Assembly (NCBI GenBank): GCA_946624065.1
Contig: CAMORT010000020.1
Coordinates: forward strand, 1-39,671
Reading direction: 5' to 3'
Length of the DNA stretch: 39,671 nt
Origin: F23-D06 sp002392325
GTDB taxonomy: Bacteria > Bacteroidota > Bacteroidia > Bacteroidales > WCHB1-69
In this document: piece after piece, positions 32,352-39,671 of the stretch
Layout of the letters: the number at the start of each line of letters is the position of its first letter
Position numbering within the stretch: position 1 is the first letter of the stretch
The notes under the pieces: model-generated
Seen by the model: only the letters and a program-made list of their open reading frames with translations
Database searches by the model: none
What the model was told of the DNA's origin: nothing
Position numbers and translations under genes: made by a program

Positions 32352-35297
32352 TTACTCTTTTACAAAGTCTTTGTATTTCAGTTCCACCACTTTGTAGGTT
32401 TTTTCCAATTGCTTCAAGTCAATGCGACTCTTGTCGCCTGCGATGGTAATCACCATCGGGGAATCAATGATATTGTAAAACTCCGCAATTTGATTGATTT
32501 GTGAGTTGTTTACAAGTTCGATGATCATTTTCCGGGGATCCTGCTGGTATCCTTGTTCTTGCCAACTTCTGACTTGGTCGGGAATGTTGCGCGCCGTAAT
32601 GTGGTCGGATTCCACAGAGCGCAAGTAGGATGTTTTGGCCATCTCGAACTTCTCAGGTTTGACAGGGAACTTGTCCAACAAATCGCTCATCGCCTGACAA
32701 CCCTCCAAGGTTTTGTCGGTTTGTGTTCCCAAATATCCCATCAAAAAACCAGGTCTTCGGTTCAGCTTGTCATATTGGTATGCCGCATAGGCGGAATATC
32801 CCAATGAGCGGAGTTCGCGGATTTCTTGGAACACCACACCGGCCATGCTGCCACCCATATACTCGTTATATAAGGCACAAAATGTTTTATCCTCAAGTTC
32901 CGGCAGCGTTTTTCCTGTTTTGTAAAAATAGATGTTGCTTTGAAGGAATTTGCTGTTTGACGCAACAAATATGGTGGGTTTGTCATATTGCTTGATTGGG
33001 CGTATCAAACGCTTGTTTTCTTTGGATTGATCCAAGTCAAGATTGTCTTTCAGCAAAGTGGCGACTTTTTCAGGATCCATATTACCGGTGTATGTTATAC
33101 AGGTATAAAAAGGAAGAGCGTTTTCAAAAGAGTTGAGAAGTTGCTTTCCGGATAATTTCTTCAGCTCTTTGACGGTCAGACCGGTAAGATAAGGGGAATT
33201 TTCACCGTATAACGCATAATAATACAGCGCACGTCCCCATTCCGAAGCGTCATCTTTCATCATCTTGTTCTCTCCATTCTTGTCTTCTATAATCGTTTGA
33301 AGCACTTTCTCATCATTGCCCGGTTTGTAAAGTTTATCTCGGCATAAGGATAAAATTTTCTCAATATCATTATCAAAACCGGAGATAGACACAAACATCT
33401 GATCATCCGTTGAATAGATATCCATTGTGGCACCCAGTTCCTGCAGGCACATCTGGAATTCGTTGAAATTCTGCCGACTTGTTCCCTGACCATTCACATA
33501 TTTTACCGCTGTTGCAAACAGGTTGTCGTTCAAATTGCCATAATTGTAAGCGATTTTTAAGGTGAAATAATCGTTATAAGGGTTTTTGCAGCCCAAAAGC
33601 GTTGCATTATCCGAAATCCGAACTTCTGTAATATCTTGATTGAAATCGAGAATTTGGATTTTTGAATCCGAAACGGGCTCTTTCTCTATCATTTTGGCAA
33701 ATTCGGATGATTCCTCCGTGTTGGATGATTTAATGGGTTCCCAATTCGGTTTTTGTAGTTTTTCTTGTTGTTTGGAACCCATATCCGAACGGAAAATCAA
33801 GCAATCATCATTAAAATACCGGTTTGCGATATTGACAATATCCGCCTTTTTCAAAGAACGGATCAAAAGTTCACGCTTGAACACCATCATCGGATCCTGA
33901 TTGCTGGTTACTGCCCCTAATACCAAGTTGAATTTGCTCTCCAATGTTTCCAAGTCGTTCAGGTAGTCTTTCAGATAACTCATTTTAACCGCTTCAAAAA
34001 ACTGATCGCTGAAATGGCCTTTTTTCAAGGAGTCAATGGCGGCAAAAATCAAAGATTCCGCATTTTCATGTGACTGTCCGATGATTTTCGGGACATAAAA
34101 GAATGCGAACATGCCATGTTCCAGCATGGTGTAGTTGAAAGCGTTGGCCGACAACAGTTTGTTCTCTTTGGACAGGCGGTCCAAGAGGCCTGTCTCCTCA
34201 CTGTTGTTCAGGAAGCTGCTGAGAAGGTCCAAATAAAAGTCGTCCCGATTGGTTGAACCGGGCGTTTGGAAACCGATAATACCCATTTTCACGGGCGTTT
34301 CTTTTACTGTTTCAATCTGATGGCCCTGAAAAGGTTTCACCGTCATATTGAGTTCGGTGTGCATTCTTTCGGTTGTCTGTTCGCTTGCGTTTTCACACTC
34401 ATTATGATAACTTCCTATGGTGGTGTTAAGCAAAGGAATAATAGACTCTTTGTCAAAATCGCCTACCAGCACCAAGGTCATGTTGTTGGGATGATAGTAA
34501 GTGTTGAAGAAGCGCTGCATGGCTGATATTTGCGGGTTTTTCAGATGTTTCTGATAACCAATCACCGGACGGCCGTACGGATGGTTTTCGTAGGCCTTTG
34601 CCAGAGCGTCTTCCATGAACACGCTCACCGGCTGGTCTTGGTACATGTTGTACTCCTCATAAACCGCCTCCAGTTCGCTTTGGAAAAGACGGAAAACCGG
34701 ATAGCGGAACCGTTCGGTATAGACCTCCAGCCATTTTTTCAGTTGATTGGAAGGAAATCCGTTGAGGTAAACGGTTACATCATTGGATGTGAAGGCGTTG
34801 ACCCCCTGTCCGCCCATCTTGCTCAAAATGACATCCACCTCATTGGGGATGGCAAAATGGGTGGCCTCCTGGCTATGTTTGTTGATTTCCTTTAAGATGT
34901 TGTTCCGTTCGTTCTCATCCGTTGTGCCGTGAAGTTTGTCGTATAACACCGAGATTTGGTCCAAACTCTCTTTTTCCGATTTCCAATCAAGGGTGCCAAT
35001 TTGGTCGGTGCCCTTAAACATCAAATGCTCAAGATAATGCGCCATTCCCGTATTGTCGGAAGGATCGTTTTTTCCACCGGCGTGCACACAAACGGCACCC
35101 CAAATCTGAGGTTTTGAGTGGTCCTCACATAATACGGCTTTCATGCCATTGTTGAGGGTGATGGTTTTAATGTCGCCCTGAACGACGCGTTCAAATTTCT
35201 GTTTTGCAATATTCTTTTTAGACACTTCAAGCCGCTGTTGGGCCATCAGAGATGAAGTCAGTACGACACAAACGAATAAGAGAAGTAATTTTTTCAT
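32352..35297 (-). CDS. M16 family zinc metalloprotease (pitrilysin-like), two-unit
   Basis: 981 residues from ATG 35297 (MKKLLLLFVCVV); the extra upstream codons would lie across the promoter. The signal peptide ends near SSLMAQ. The inverted zinc motif HxxEH is HYLEH (His87, Glu90, His91), with the third ligand Glu in SELEAVYEEYNM. A second pair of M16 domains (from about residue 530) lacks HxxEH, as usual for the inactive half. The enzyme is probably periplasmic and degrades peptides inside its chamber. It stands alone, with its own promoter and terminator. Confidence 0.94.
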   Translation of the reverse strand: MKKLLLLFVCVVLTSSLMAQQRLEVSKKNIAKQKFERVVQGDIKTITLNNGMKAVLCEDHSKPQIWGAVCVHAGGKNDPSDNTGMAHYLEHLMFKGTDQIGTLDWKSEKESLDQISVLYDKLHGTTDENERNNILKEINKHSQEATHFAIPNEVDVILSKMGGQGVNAFTSNDVTVYLNGFPSNQLKKWLEVYTERFRYPVFRLFQSELEAVYEEYNMYQDQPVSVFMEDALAKAYENHPYGRPVIGYQKHLKNPQISAMQRFFNTYYHPNNMTLVLVGDFDKESIIPLLNTTIGSYHNECENASEQTTERMHTELNMTVKPFQGHQIETVKETPVKMGIIGFQTPGSTNRDDFYLDLLSSFLNNSEETGLLDRLSKENKLLSANAFNYTMLEHGMFAFFYVPKIIGQSHENAESLIFAAIDSLKKGHFSDQFFEAVKMSYLKDYLNDLETLESKFNLVLGAVTSNQDPMMVFKRELLIRSLKKADIVNIANRYFNDDCLIFRSDMGSKQQEKLQKPNWEPIKSSNTEESSEFAKMIEKEPVSDSKIQILDFNQDITEVRISDNATLLGCKNPYNDYFTLKIAYNYGNLNDNLFATAVKYVNGQGTSRQNFNEFQMCLQELGATMDIYSTDDQMFVSISGFDNDIEKILSLCRDKLYKPGNDEKVLQTIIEDKNGENKMMKDDASEWGRALYYYALYGENSPYLTGLTVKELKKLSGKQLLNSFENALPFYTCITYTGNMDPEKVATLLKDNLDLDQSKENKRLIRPIKQYDKPTIFVASNSKFLQSNIYFYKTGKTLPELEDKTFCALYNEYMGGSMAGVVFQEIRELRSLGYSAYAAYQYDKLNRRPGFLMGYLGTQTDKTLEGCQAMSDLLDKFPVKPEKFEMAKTSYLRSVESDHITARNIPDQVRSWQEQGYQQDPRKMIIELVNNSQINQIAEFYNIIDSPMVITIAGDKSRIDLKQLEKTYKVVELKYKDFVKE

Positions 35298-35320
35298 AAA
35301 AATTGTTTTTAATGAGATTG

Positions 35321-35328
35321 CAAAAGTA
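35321..35328 (-). promoter_or_regulatory. -7 element of the M16 peptidase gene
   Basis: TACTTTTG, followed by C, on the minus strand, 23 bp before the start codon. It is divergent from the typA promoter 30 bp away. Confidence 0.6.
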
Positions 35329-35357
35329 TAAAAAATCACGGAAAAACGCTTTTTTTG

Positions 35358-35365
35358 TATCTTTG
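35358..35365 (+). promoter_or_regulatory. -7 element of the typA-aroB-amn operon
   Basis: TATCTTTG, followed by C, 24 bp before the typA ATG. Confidence 0.65.
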
Positions 35366-35389
35366 CACGCTTAAAAGATTTTTTATAAA

Positions 35390-37207
35390 ATGCAGGAAAT
35401 TAGAAACATAGCAATCATTGCCCATGTTGACCATGGTAAAACAACGTTAGTAGATAGAATTTTATACCAGTCACACCTGTTTCGTGAAAACCAACAGGTA
35501 CAGGATTTAGTGCTTGATAATAACGATTTGGAACGGGAAAGAGGCATCACCATTCTTTCCAAAAATGTTTCTGTGCGTTATAAAGGAGTGAAAATAAATG
35601 TGATAGATACTCCCGGGCACAGCGACTTCGGCGGCGAGGTGGAGCGTGTGCTCAACATGGCCGACGGTGTTCTCCTCGTGGTGGACGCCTTCGAAGGCCC
35701 CATGCCGCAAACCCGCTTTGTGACGCAAAAAGCCATTGAACTGGGTTTGAAACCCATCGTGGTGATCAACAAAGTGGACAAGCCCAACTGCCAACCCGAC
35801 TTGGCACAAGAGGCCGTGTTCGAACTGATGTTCAATCTGGGCGCTTCCGACGACCAACTCGACTTCCCGACTGTTTACGGTTCAGCCAAAAACGGCTGGA
35901 TGGGTCCCGATTGGAAAACGCCAACCTCCGATATCTCCTATCTTTTGGACACCATCATAAAATATATTCCCGCTCCCAAGGCCGATCCGGGCAACCTTCA
36001 AATGATGATTTCATCATTGGATTACTCCTCATATGTTGGCCGTATCGCTGTGGGTCGTGTGAAACGCGGGTCCATCTCTTGGGGTCAGAATGTTTCCTTG
36101 GTGAAACGCGACGGCACCGTGCAACAGTCGAAAGTGAAGGAATTGTATGTGTTTGAGGGACTTGGAAAAGAGAAAATCAAAACTCCCGTTGAGGCAGGTG
36201 AAATTTGCGCCGTCCTCGGTTTGGACGACTTTGAGATTGGCGATACCGTGGCCGATTTTGAGAATCCGGAACAATTGCAGCCCATCAAGGTGGATGAGCC
36301 TACGATGAGTATGCTGTTCACCATCAACAACTCCCCGTTCTTCGGAAAAGAGGGTAAGTATGTGACTTCCCGCCACTTGCGTGACCGTTTGTTTGCCGAA
36401 CTGGAGCGTAATCTGGCAATGCGCATTGAAGAAACCGACTCTCCCGACCGACTCAATGTATATGGCCGTGGTATTCTCCATCTCTCCATTCTCATTGAAA
36501 CCATGCGTCGTGAGGGTTATGAATTGCAAGTGGGTCAGCCACAAGTGATTATCAAAGAAATTGACGGGCAGAAATGCGAGCCGATTGAGGAGCTTACCGT
36601 GCTGGTGCCAGAGGAGATGTCAAGTCGCGTAATTGACTATGTGTCAAGAAGAAAGGGTGAGATGCAGAGCATGGATACGCTCAACGACCGTGTGCACCTG
36701 ACATTCACCATCCCATCCAGAGGTTTGATCGGGTTGAGCAACCAGTTGCTCACCGCCACGGAGGGCGAGGCCATCGTATCGCACCGCTTCATGGAGTTCC
36801 AACCTTGGAAAGGCGACCTTCCTGGCCGTCATGCCGGCTCACTCATCGCTATGGAAACTGGCCAGGCGTATGCCTATTCGCTGAACAAATTGCAGGATCG
36901 TGGCCGTTTCTTCATCGAACCCAACGATCAGGTGTATGCCGGTCAGGTTATTGGCGAGCACATCCGTCAAGGCGACTTGGTGATTAATGTGTGCAAGTCC
37001 AAGAAACTGTCCAATATGCGTGCTGCGGGTTCTGACGAGAAATTGGTGCTCGCTCCGGCGATTAAATACTCCCTCGAACAGTACATGGAGTTCATTGCCA
37101 AGGATGAGTACTTGGAAATCACCCCGCAATCGCTCCGCCTGCGCAAGATTATCTTGGATGAACTGGAGCGCAAACGCGCTGAAAAGCGCGCCGATTCCGC
37201 CGAATAA
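35390..37207 (+). CDS. typA: Ribosome-binding GTPase TypA/BipA
   Basis: 605 residues. A translational GTPase related to EF-G that assists 50S assembly and stress or cold adaptation. GTP motifs are G1 AHVDHGKTT, G2 RERGITI, G3 DTPGHSDF, G4 NKVD and G5 GSAK. Domains II, III and V follow, with the BipA-specific C-terminal domain (LPGRHAGSLIAMETGQA, then NMRAAGSDEKLVLAP). Full family length. aroB starts 42 bp downstream on the same strand. Confidence 0.97.
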   Translation: MQEIRNIAIIAHVDHGKTTLVDRILYQSHLFRENQQVQDLVLDNNDLERERGITILSKNVSVRYKGVKINVIDTPGHSDFGGEVERVLNMADGVLLVVDAFEGPMPQTRFVTQKAIELGLKPIVVINKVDKPNCQPDLAQEAVFELMFNLGASDDQLDFPTVYGSAKNGWMGPDWKTPTSDISYLLDTIIKYIPAPKADPGNLQMMISSLDYSSYVGRIAVGRVKRGSISWGQNVSLVKRDGTVQQSKVKELYVFEGLGKEKIKTPVEAGEICAVLGLDDFEIGDTVADFENPEQLQPIKVDEPTMSMLFTINNSPFFGKEGKYVTSRHLRDRLFAELERNLAMRIEETDSPDRLNVYGRGILHLSILIETMRREGYELQVGQPQVIIKEIDGQKCEPIEELTVLVPEEMSSRVIDYVSRRKGEMQSMDTLNDRVHLTFTIPSRGLIGLSNQLLTATEGEAIVSHRFMEFQPWKGDLPGRHAGSLIAMETGQAYAYSLNKLQDRGRFFIEPNDQVYAGQVIGEHIRQGDLVINVCKSKKLSNMRAAGSDEKLVLAPAIKYSLEQYMEFIAKDEYLEITPQSLRLRKIILDELERKRAEKRADSAE

Positions 37208-37249
37208 CAGGGACGGAACCTTATAAGACAACCTTTTGAACCGTCTGCA

Positions 37250-38236
37250 ATGGATACGCTAATCAAAAAAATGCAGGAATGGGGCACCCGTCAGGCGGTG
37301 GTGCTCGCCGATGCCAATGTGGCGGCACTCTATCCCCATTTTTTTGATGCGTTGAGCGACCATTTCACATGCCGAACCATCACAATTCCGGGCTCCGAAT
37401 CCTCCAAAACCATAGAGCAAGCTGTGCAAGTGTGGCAACAGTTGCAGGCATGGCAGATGGAGCGAAACGACACGCTCATCATGTTCGGTGGCGGCATGGT
37501 TTGCGATTTGGGCGGTTTTGTGGCGGCAACCTACAAGCGCGGAATCCACGGTGTTTATTGCCCTACCACCTTACTGTCGATGATTGACGCCGCCTACGGT
37601 GGAAAAACAGCGGTCAACCTCCATCATGTGAAAAATTGCATCGGAGTGGTGCGCCAACCTGATCATGTGATGCCCGCAAACACGACATTTCTCCAAACAT
37701 TGCCGATGGCGGAGTTGAAAAGCGGTTTTGGCGAAATGATCAAATATGCACTCATCGCTTCGCCCTTACTTTTAAAACAAATAAATGATTTAGAGGTACT
37801 TACACCCGAATCTGTTTCTCCTTTATGGATTCAGGAGTGTGTTCGGATCAAAGAAAATGTTGTGAGAAAAGATCCGAATGACCATCACGAGCGCCATGTG
37901 CTGAATTTCGGGCACACCATCGGTCATGCGATAGAGGGTTATTATGCGGCCTCCGGGCGCGGTGTTCCCCATGGGGTGGCGGTGGCCGCCGGACTGCTTT
38001 ACGAGAGTTTGTTGTCCGAAAAACTTACGGGACTCCCTCATAATGAGTTCCTTATGATAGAAAACCTGATTCAGCGTCATTTCAAAGTGAAACCCTTCTC
38101 CAAGAAAAAATGGAATGTTTTGCTTCCGTATCTGATTCAGGATAAGAAGAATAAGGATGGCAGAATCAATTTCACACTATTGAAAGGAATTGGTTCCCCA
38201 GTTACCGATGTTTTAGTTCAAGATTATCCATTTTAA
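37250..38236 (+). CDS. aroB: 3-dehydroquinate synthase
   Basis: 328 residues. Second step of the shikimate pathway, turning DAHP into 3-dehydroquinate with NAD+ and a divalent metal. NAD site FGGGMVCDLGGFVAATYKRG; substrate region PTTLLSMIDAAYGGKTAVN; metal ligands in SGFGEMIKYALI (Glu) and LNFGHTIGHAIE (His) plus VPHGVAVAAG (His). It is a little shorter than the ~350-360 residues usual for AroB, with a reduced N-terminus. It lies between typA and the AMP nucleosidase gene, in one operon by spacing. Confidence 0.96.
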   Translation: MDTLIKKMQEWGTRQAVVLADANVAALYPHFFDALSDHFTCRTITIPGSESSKTIEQAVQVWQQLQAWQMERNDTLIMFGGGMVCDLGGFVAATYKRGIHGVYCPTTLLSMIDAAYGGKTAVNLHHVKNCIGVVRQPDHVMPANTTFLQTLPMAELKSGFGEMIKYALIASPLLLKQINDLEVLTPESVSPLWIQECVRIKENVVRKDPNDHHERHVLNFGHTIGHAIEGYYAASGRGVPHGVAVAAGLLYESLLSEKLTGLPHNEFLMIENLIQRHFKVKPFSKKKWNVLLPYLIQDKKNKDGRINFTLLKGIGSPVTDVLVQDYPF

Positions 38237-38246
38237 AATAATAGAA

Positions 38247-39032
38247 ATGTTAAAGACAAAATCAGACATTGTACATAATTGGCTGCCCCGTTACACGGGA
38301 ATGCAGTTGGAAGAGTTCGGTCAGTATATTCTTTTGACCAATTTTCAGGATTATGTCCTTAATTTTGCGGAATTGATGGATACCGAGATAAGAGGGGAAG
38401 GTCATCCCATGAAGTGTGCCACCAAAGACAATATCACGATCATCAATTTCACGATGGGCAGTGCCAATGCGGCCACTATCATGGATTTGCTCACCGCCAT
38501 CAAGCCCAAGGCGGTGCTGTTTCTGGGTAAGTGCGGCAGTTTGAAGACCAATATTGGTCTTGGCGAACTGCTTCTTCCCATTGCCGGAATACGCGGTGAA
38601 GGTACTTCGTTGGACTATTTCCCGGAAGAGGTTCCCGCACTTCCGGCGTTCAACCTGGAAAAAGCTATTTCCACCACCATCCGCGATTATGGTCTGGACT
38701 ATTGGACGGGCACGGTCTATACCACCAACCGTCGTGTGTGGGAACACGATGAGGTTTTTAAAGATTATTTGCGTGAAATCAGGGCCACGGCAGTCGATAT
38801 GGAGACCGCAACGCTCTTTTCGGTGGGCTTTTACAATCGCATTCCGACAGGCGCCCTGCTGTTGATTTCTGACCAGCCCATGCTGCCCGATGGCGTGAAA
38901 ACGGAAGCGTCCGACAAGTTGGTGAGCAAAAATTACAGTGTACGCCACTTGAAAATCGGCATTGACTCCCTAAAACAGCTTATCAATAAGGGTATAACAG
39001 TAAAGCATTTGAAATACGATTACTACGAATAA
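38247..39032 (+). CDS. amn: AMP nucleosidase
   Basis: 261 residues of the purine nucleoside phosphorylase/UDP phosphorylase fold. It splits AMP into adenine and ribose 5-phosphate. Phosphate/base-site motifs are FLGKCGSLKTNIGLGELLLP and the ribose-site VDMETATLFS, with the catalytic Asp in LISDQPM. This is the short form seen in Bacteroidota, lacking the N-terminal regulatory domain of the ~480-residue E. coli enzyme. It follows aroB by 10 bp and ends the operon. The start MLKTKSDIVHNWLPRY is typical of this group. Confidence 0.93.
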   Translation: MLKTKSDIVHNWLPRYTGMQLEEFGQYILLTNFQDYVLNFAELMDTEIRGEGHPMKCATKDNITIINFTMGSANAATIMDLLTAIKPKAVLFLGKCGSLKTNIGLGELLLPIAGIRGEGTSLDYFPEEVPALPAFNLEKAISTTIRDYGLDYWTGTVYTTNRRVWEHDEVFKDYLREIRATAVDMETATLFSVGFYNRIPTGALLLISDQPMLPDGVKTEASDKLVSKNYSVRHLKIGIDSLKQLINKGITVKHLKYDYYE

Positions 39033-39129
39033 AAAAAGGCAATGATATAGGTGTTGACCTTTCATGAAAAAAGTGATGGGGACACTTTCGTTTATTTTGT
39101 TCGCGGCACCGGAGGTGCCGCATCCAAAG

Positions 39130-39180
39130 ACTCCCCTTCTATTTTAGAAGGGGTGCCCGAAGGGCAGGGTAGTAATATGA
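39130..39180 (+). repeat. DUF559-type leader, left copy
   Basis: In order: ACTCCCCTTCT (39130-39140), its partner arm AGAAGGGG, a GCCC-GAA-GGGC hairpin, and GGGTAGTAATATGA (39167-39180). The same start and end motifs recur in the opposite orientation at 39441-39568. Its ATG (39177) opens only a 21-codon frame. Confidence 0.7.
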
Positions 39181-39238
39181 GAGATTGGCCGTCAGGCCAT
39201 CCTTGTGGAATTGAAGATTCTTGGGGATCCCTTTCTTA

Positions 39239-39444
39239 TTAGGCGCCTTCATGCCCATAATTCTCAACAATGAATTTTCTCAAGTCCTCCAACACGATGC
39301 CCACGAGTCTCAAGACATCGTAGTCCGTCGTGCGGAAAACCCTCAATCCAAGTTCCTCCAAACAAGCGTCACGGCGTGCGTCATAGTCCGTCTTCTCGTT
39401 GTGGGAGACGCCGTCTATTGTTTACAAGGTATTATGTTTTTCAT
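39239..39444 (-). pseudogene. DUF559 (endonuclease-fold) gene with internal deletion
   Basis: ATG at 39444 begins MKNIIP, the start I recall for many DUF559 proteins of this phylum. The frame breaks after about seven codons. From 39415, in another frame, DGVSHNEKTDYDARRDACLE and LGLRVFRTTDYDV, then LEDLRKFI, run to TAA at 39239-39241. This is the C-terminal half of a DUF559 protein, related to very-short-patch-repair-type endonucleases, with EKTDYDARRD at the family core. The middle of the ~120-residue protein is gone. Dead gene, but its leader is preserved. Confidence 0.75.
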
Positions 39445-39568
39445 ATTACTACCCCGGCCTACGGCCACCTGTTGAGGCTACGCCTCCTTTTCCTCTTCAC
39501 TCGGCATAGTCAAAGATATCTTTGACTATGCACTCGTTCATTCGTCAAATCTTAAAAAGAAGGGGAGT
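39441..39568 (-). repeat. DUF559-type leader, right copy (inverted, interrupted)
   Basis: On the minus strand it starts with ACTCCCCTTCT (39568-39558) and ends with GGGTAGTAATATGA (39454-39441), which contains the DUF559 start codon. Between them lie a 28-bp perfect palindrome with arm GCATAGTCAAAGAT and two small hairpins. The 28-bp palindrome seems to interrupt the partner arm that is intact in the left copy. Confidence 0.7.
39504..39531. repeat. 28-bp perfect palindrome
   Basis: GCATAGTCAAAGAT followed at once by its reverse complement. There is no T-run, so it is not a normal terminator. It lies within the right DUF559 leader. Confidence 0.85.
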
Positions 39569-39575
39569 TTTAAGG

Positions 39576-39597
39576 TGTCCGCACAGCGGTGCGGACA
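39576..39597. repeat. Hairpin at the outer end of the right leader
   Basis: TGTCCGCAC, loop AGCG, GTGCGGACA: nine base pairs. It takes the same place relative to ACTCCCCTTCT as the GCGGCACC hairpin (39103-39121) of the left copy. Confidence 0.75.
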
Positions 39598-39671
39598 ATA
39601 GAAATAATGCGCATTCCCACGCAACAAACAAAATACAAAAATATAAAATTTGGCTATGGTAAATTAATTCA

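Larger units (their letters stand above)
39033..39671. other. Hairpin-rich intergenic zone
   Basis: 640 bp without an intact gene. At least eight short hairpins are packed between 39103 and 39597: GCGGCACC (39103-39121), CCCCTTCT (39133-39153), GCCC-GAA-GGGC (39155-39165), TGGCC-GTCA-GGCCA (39186-39199), GGCC-TAC-GGCC (39456-39466), GAGGC-TAC-GCCTC (39474-39486), a 28-bp perfect palindrome (39504-39531) and TGTCCGCAC (39576-39597). A broken DUF559 gene lies in the middle. The last ~70 bp are A+T-rich with nothing recognisable. Confidence 0.8.

Noticed and set aside
38262..38948. Open frame antisense to AMP nucleosidase
   Set aside because: Composition typical of an antisense shadow; the sense gene has clear motifs.
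39051..39242. Small protein-coding gene of 63 codons
   Set aside because: The frame is made of the hairpin repeats (GTGGAA, EGVPEGQG) and shows no conserved protein pattern; only the ATG at 39177 matches a leader start.
39103..39597. CRISPR or integron attachment-site array
   Set aside because: The hairpins differ in sequence and spacing, and there is no integrase or cas gene.

Overview
The window is chromosomal DNA from a member of the Bacteroidota, most likely Bacteroidales-like. Many genes and tRNAs carry the phylum's TAnnTTTG -7 promoter element, and Shine-Dalgarno sequences are scarce. Two secreted proteins end in type IX secretion (T9SS)-like sorting domains. The ParE, long LysS, lysine-type SerA, AMP nucleosidase, ORF6N and lone SPOR proteins are all of the kind found in this phylum. 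None of the four tRNA genes encodes CCA. I cannot name a genus from the sequence.

Left part (1-8.5 kb), accessory and decaying. It opens with the last 56 codons of ileS. A REP-associated tyrosine transposase (RAYT) follows, with perfect 30-bp palindromes on both sides and one inside the gene. Next come an outer-membrane-type protein broken by an in-frame TGA, a 5'-truncated phosphotransferase fused to a second copy of the ileS 3' end, a TPR-transglutaminase, an ORF6N protein, a possible antitoxin remnant, an IS30 remnant, an intact secreted subtilisin-like protease, and an ECF sigma factor fused by deletion to the tail of another gene.

Core part (8.5-39.0 kb), mostly housekeeping. In order: parE, a T9SS cargo protein, lysS, tRNA-Leu, a small lipoprotein, serC, a four-helix-bundle gene, serA, tRNA-Arg, a GT4 glycosyltransferase, a YggS/PLPBP protein and polA. 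Then pepT, tRNA-Phe and a nitrilase plus SAM hydrolase pair lie on the minus strand. A divergent plus-strand run holds mlaE, mlaF, cvpA, sufE and an adenosine kinase-like gene. After that come tRNA-Thr, an M64 peptidase, SPOR protein plus folD (minus), mreB, an M16 peptidase (minus), and typA, aroB and AMP nucleosidase. Serine synthesis (serC, serA), lipid transport (mlaEF), shikimate synthesis (aroB) and one-carbon metabolism (folD) are represented. SAM hydrolase, adenosine kinase and AMP nucleosidase could form a salvage route for adenosine from SAM (inference).

Right end (39.03-39.67 kb). This is a hairpin-dense stretch in which two inverted copies of a structured leader flank a DUF559 gene with an internal deletion.

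The most interesting signals are the RAYT gene that carries a copy of its own REP palindrome in its coding sequence, the paired DUF559 leaders, the ileS 3'-end duplication, the apparent loss of all 3'-5' exonuclease motifs in PolA, and degenerate 7-bp repeat tracts at three places, one of them inside polA. I see no CRISPR array, prophage or complete defence operon.
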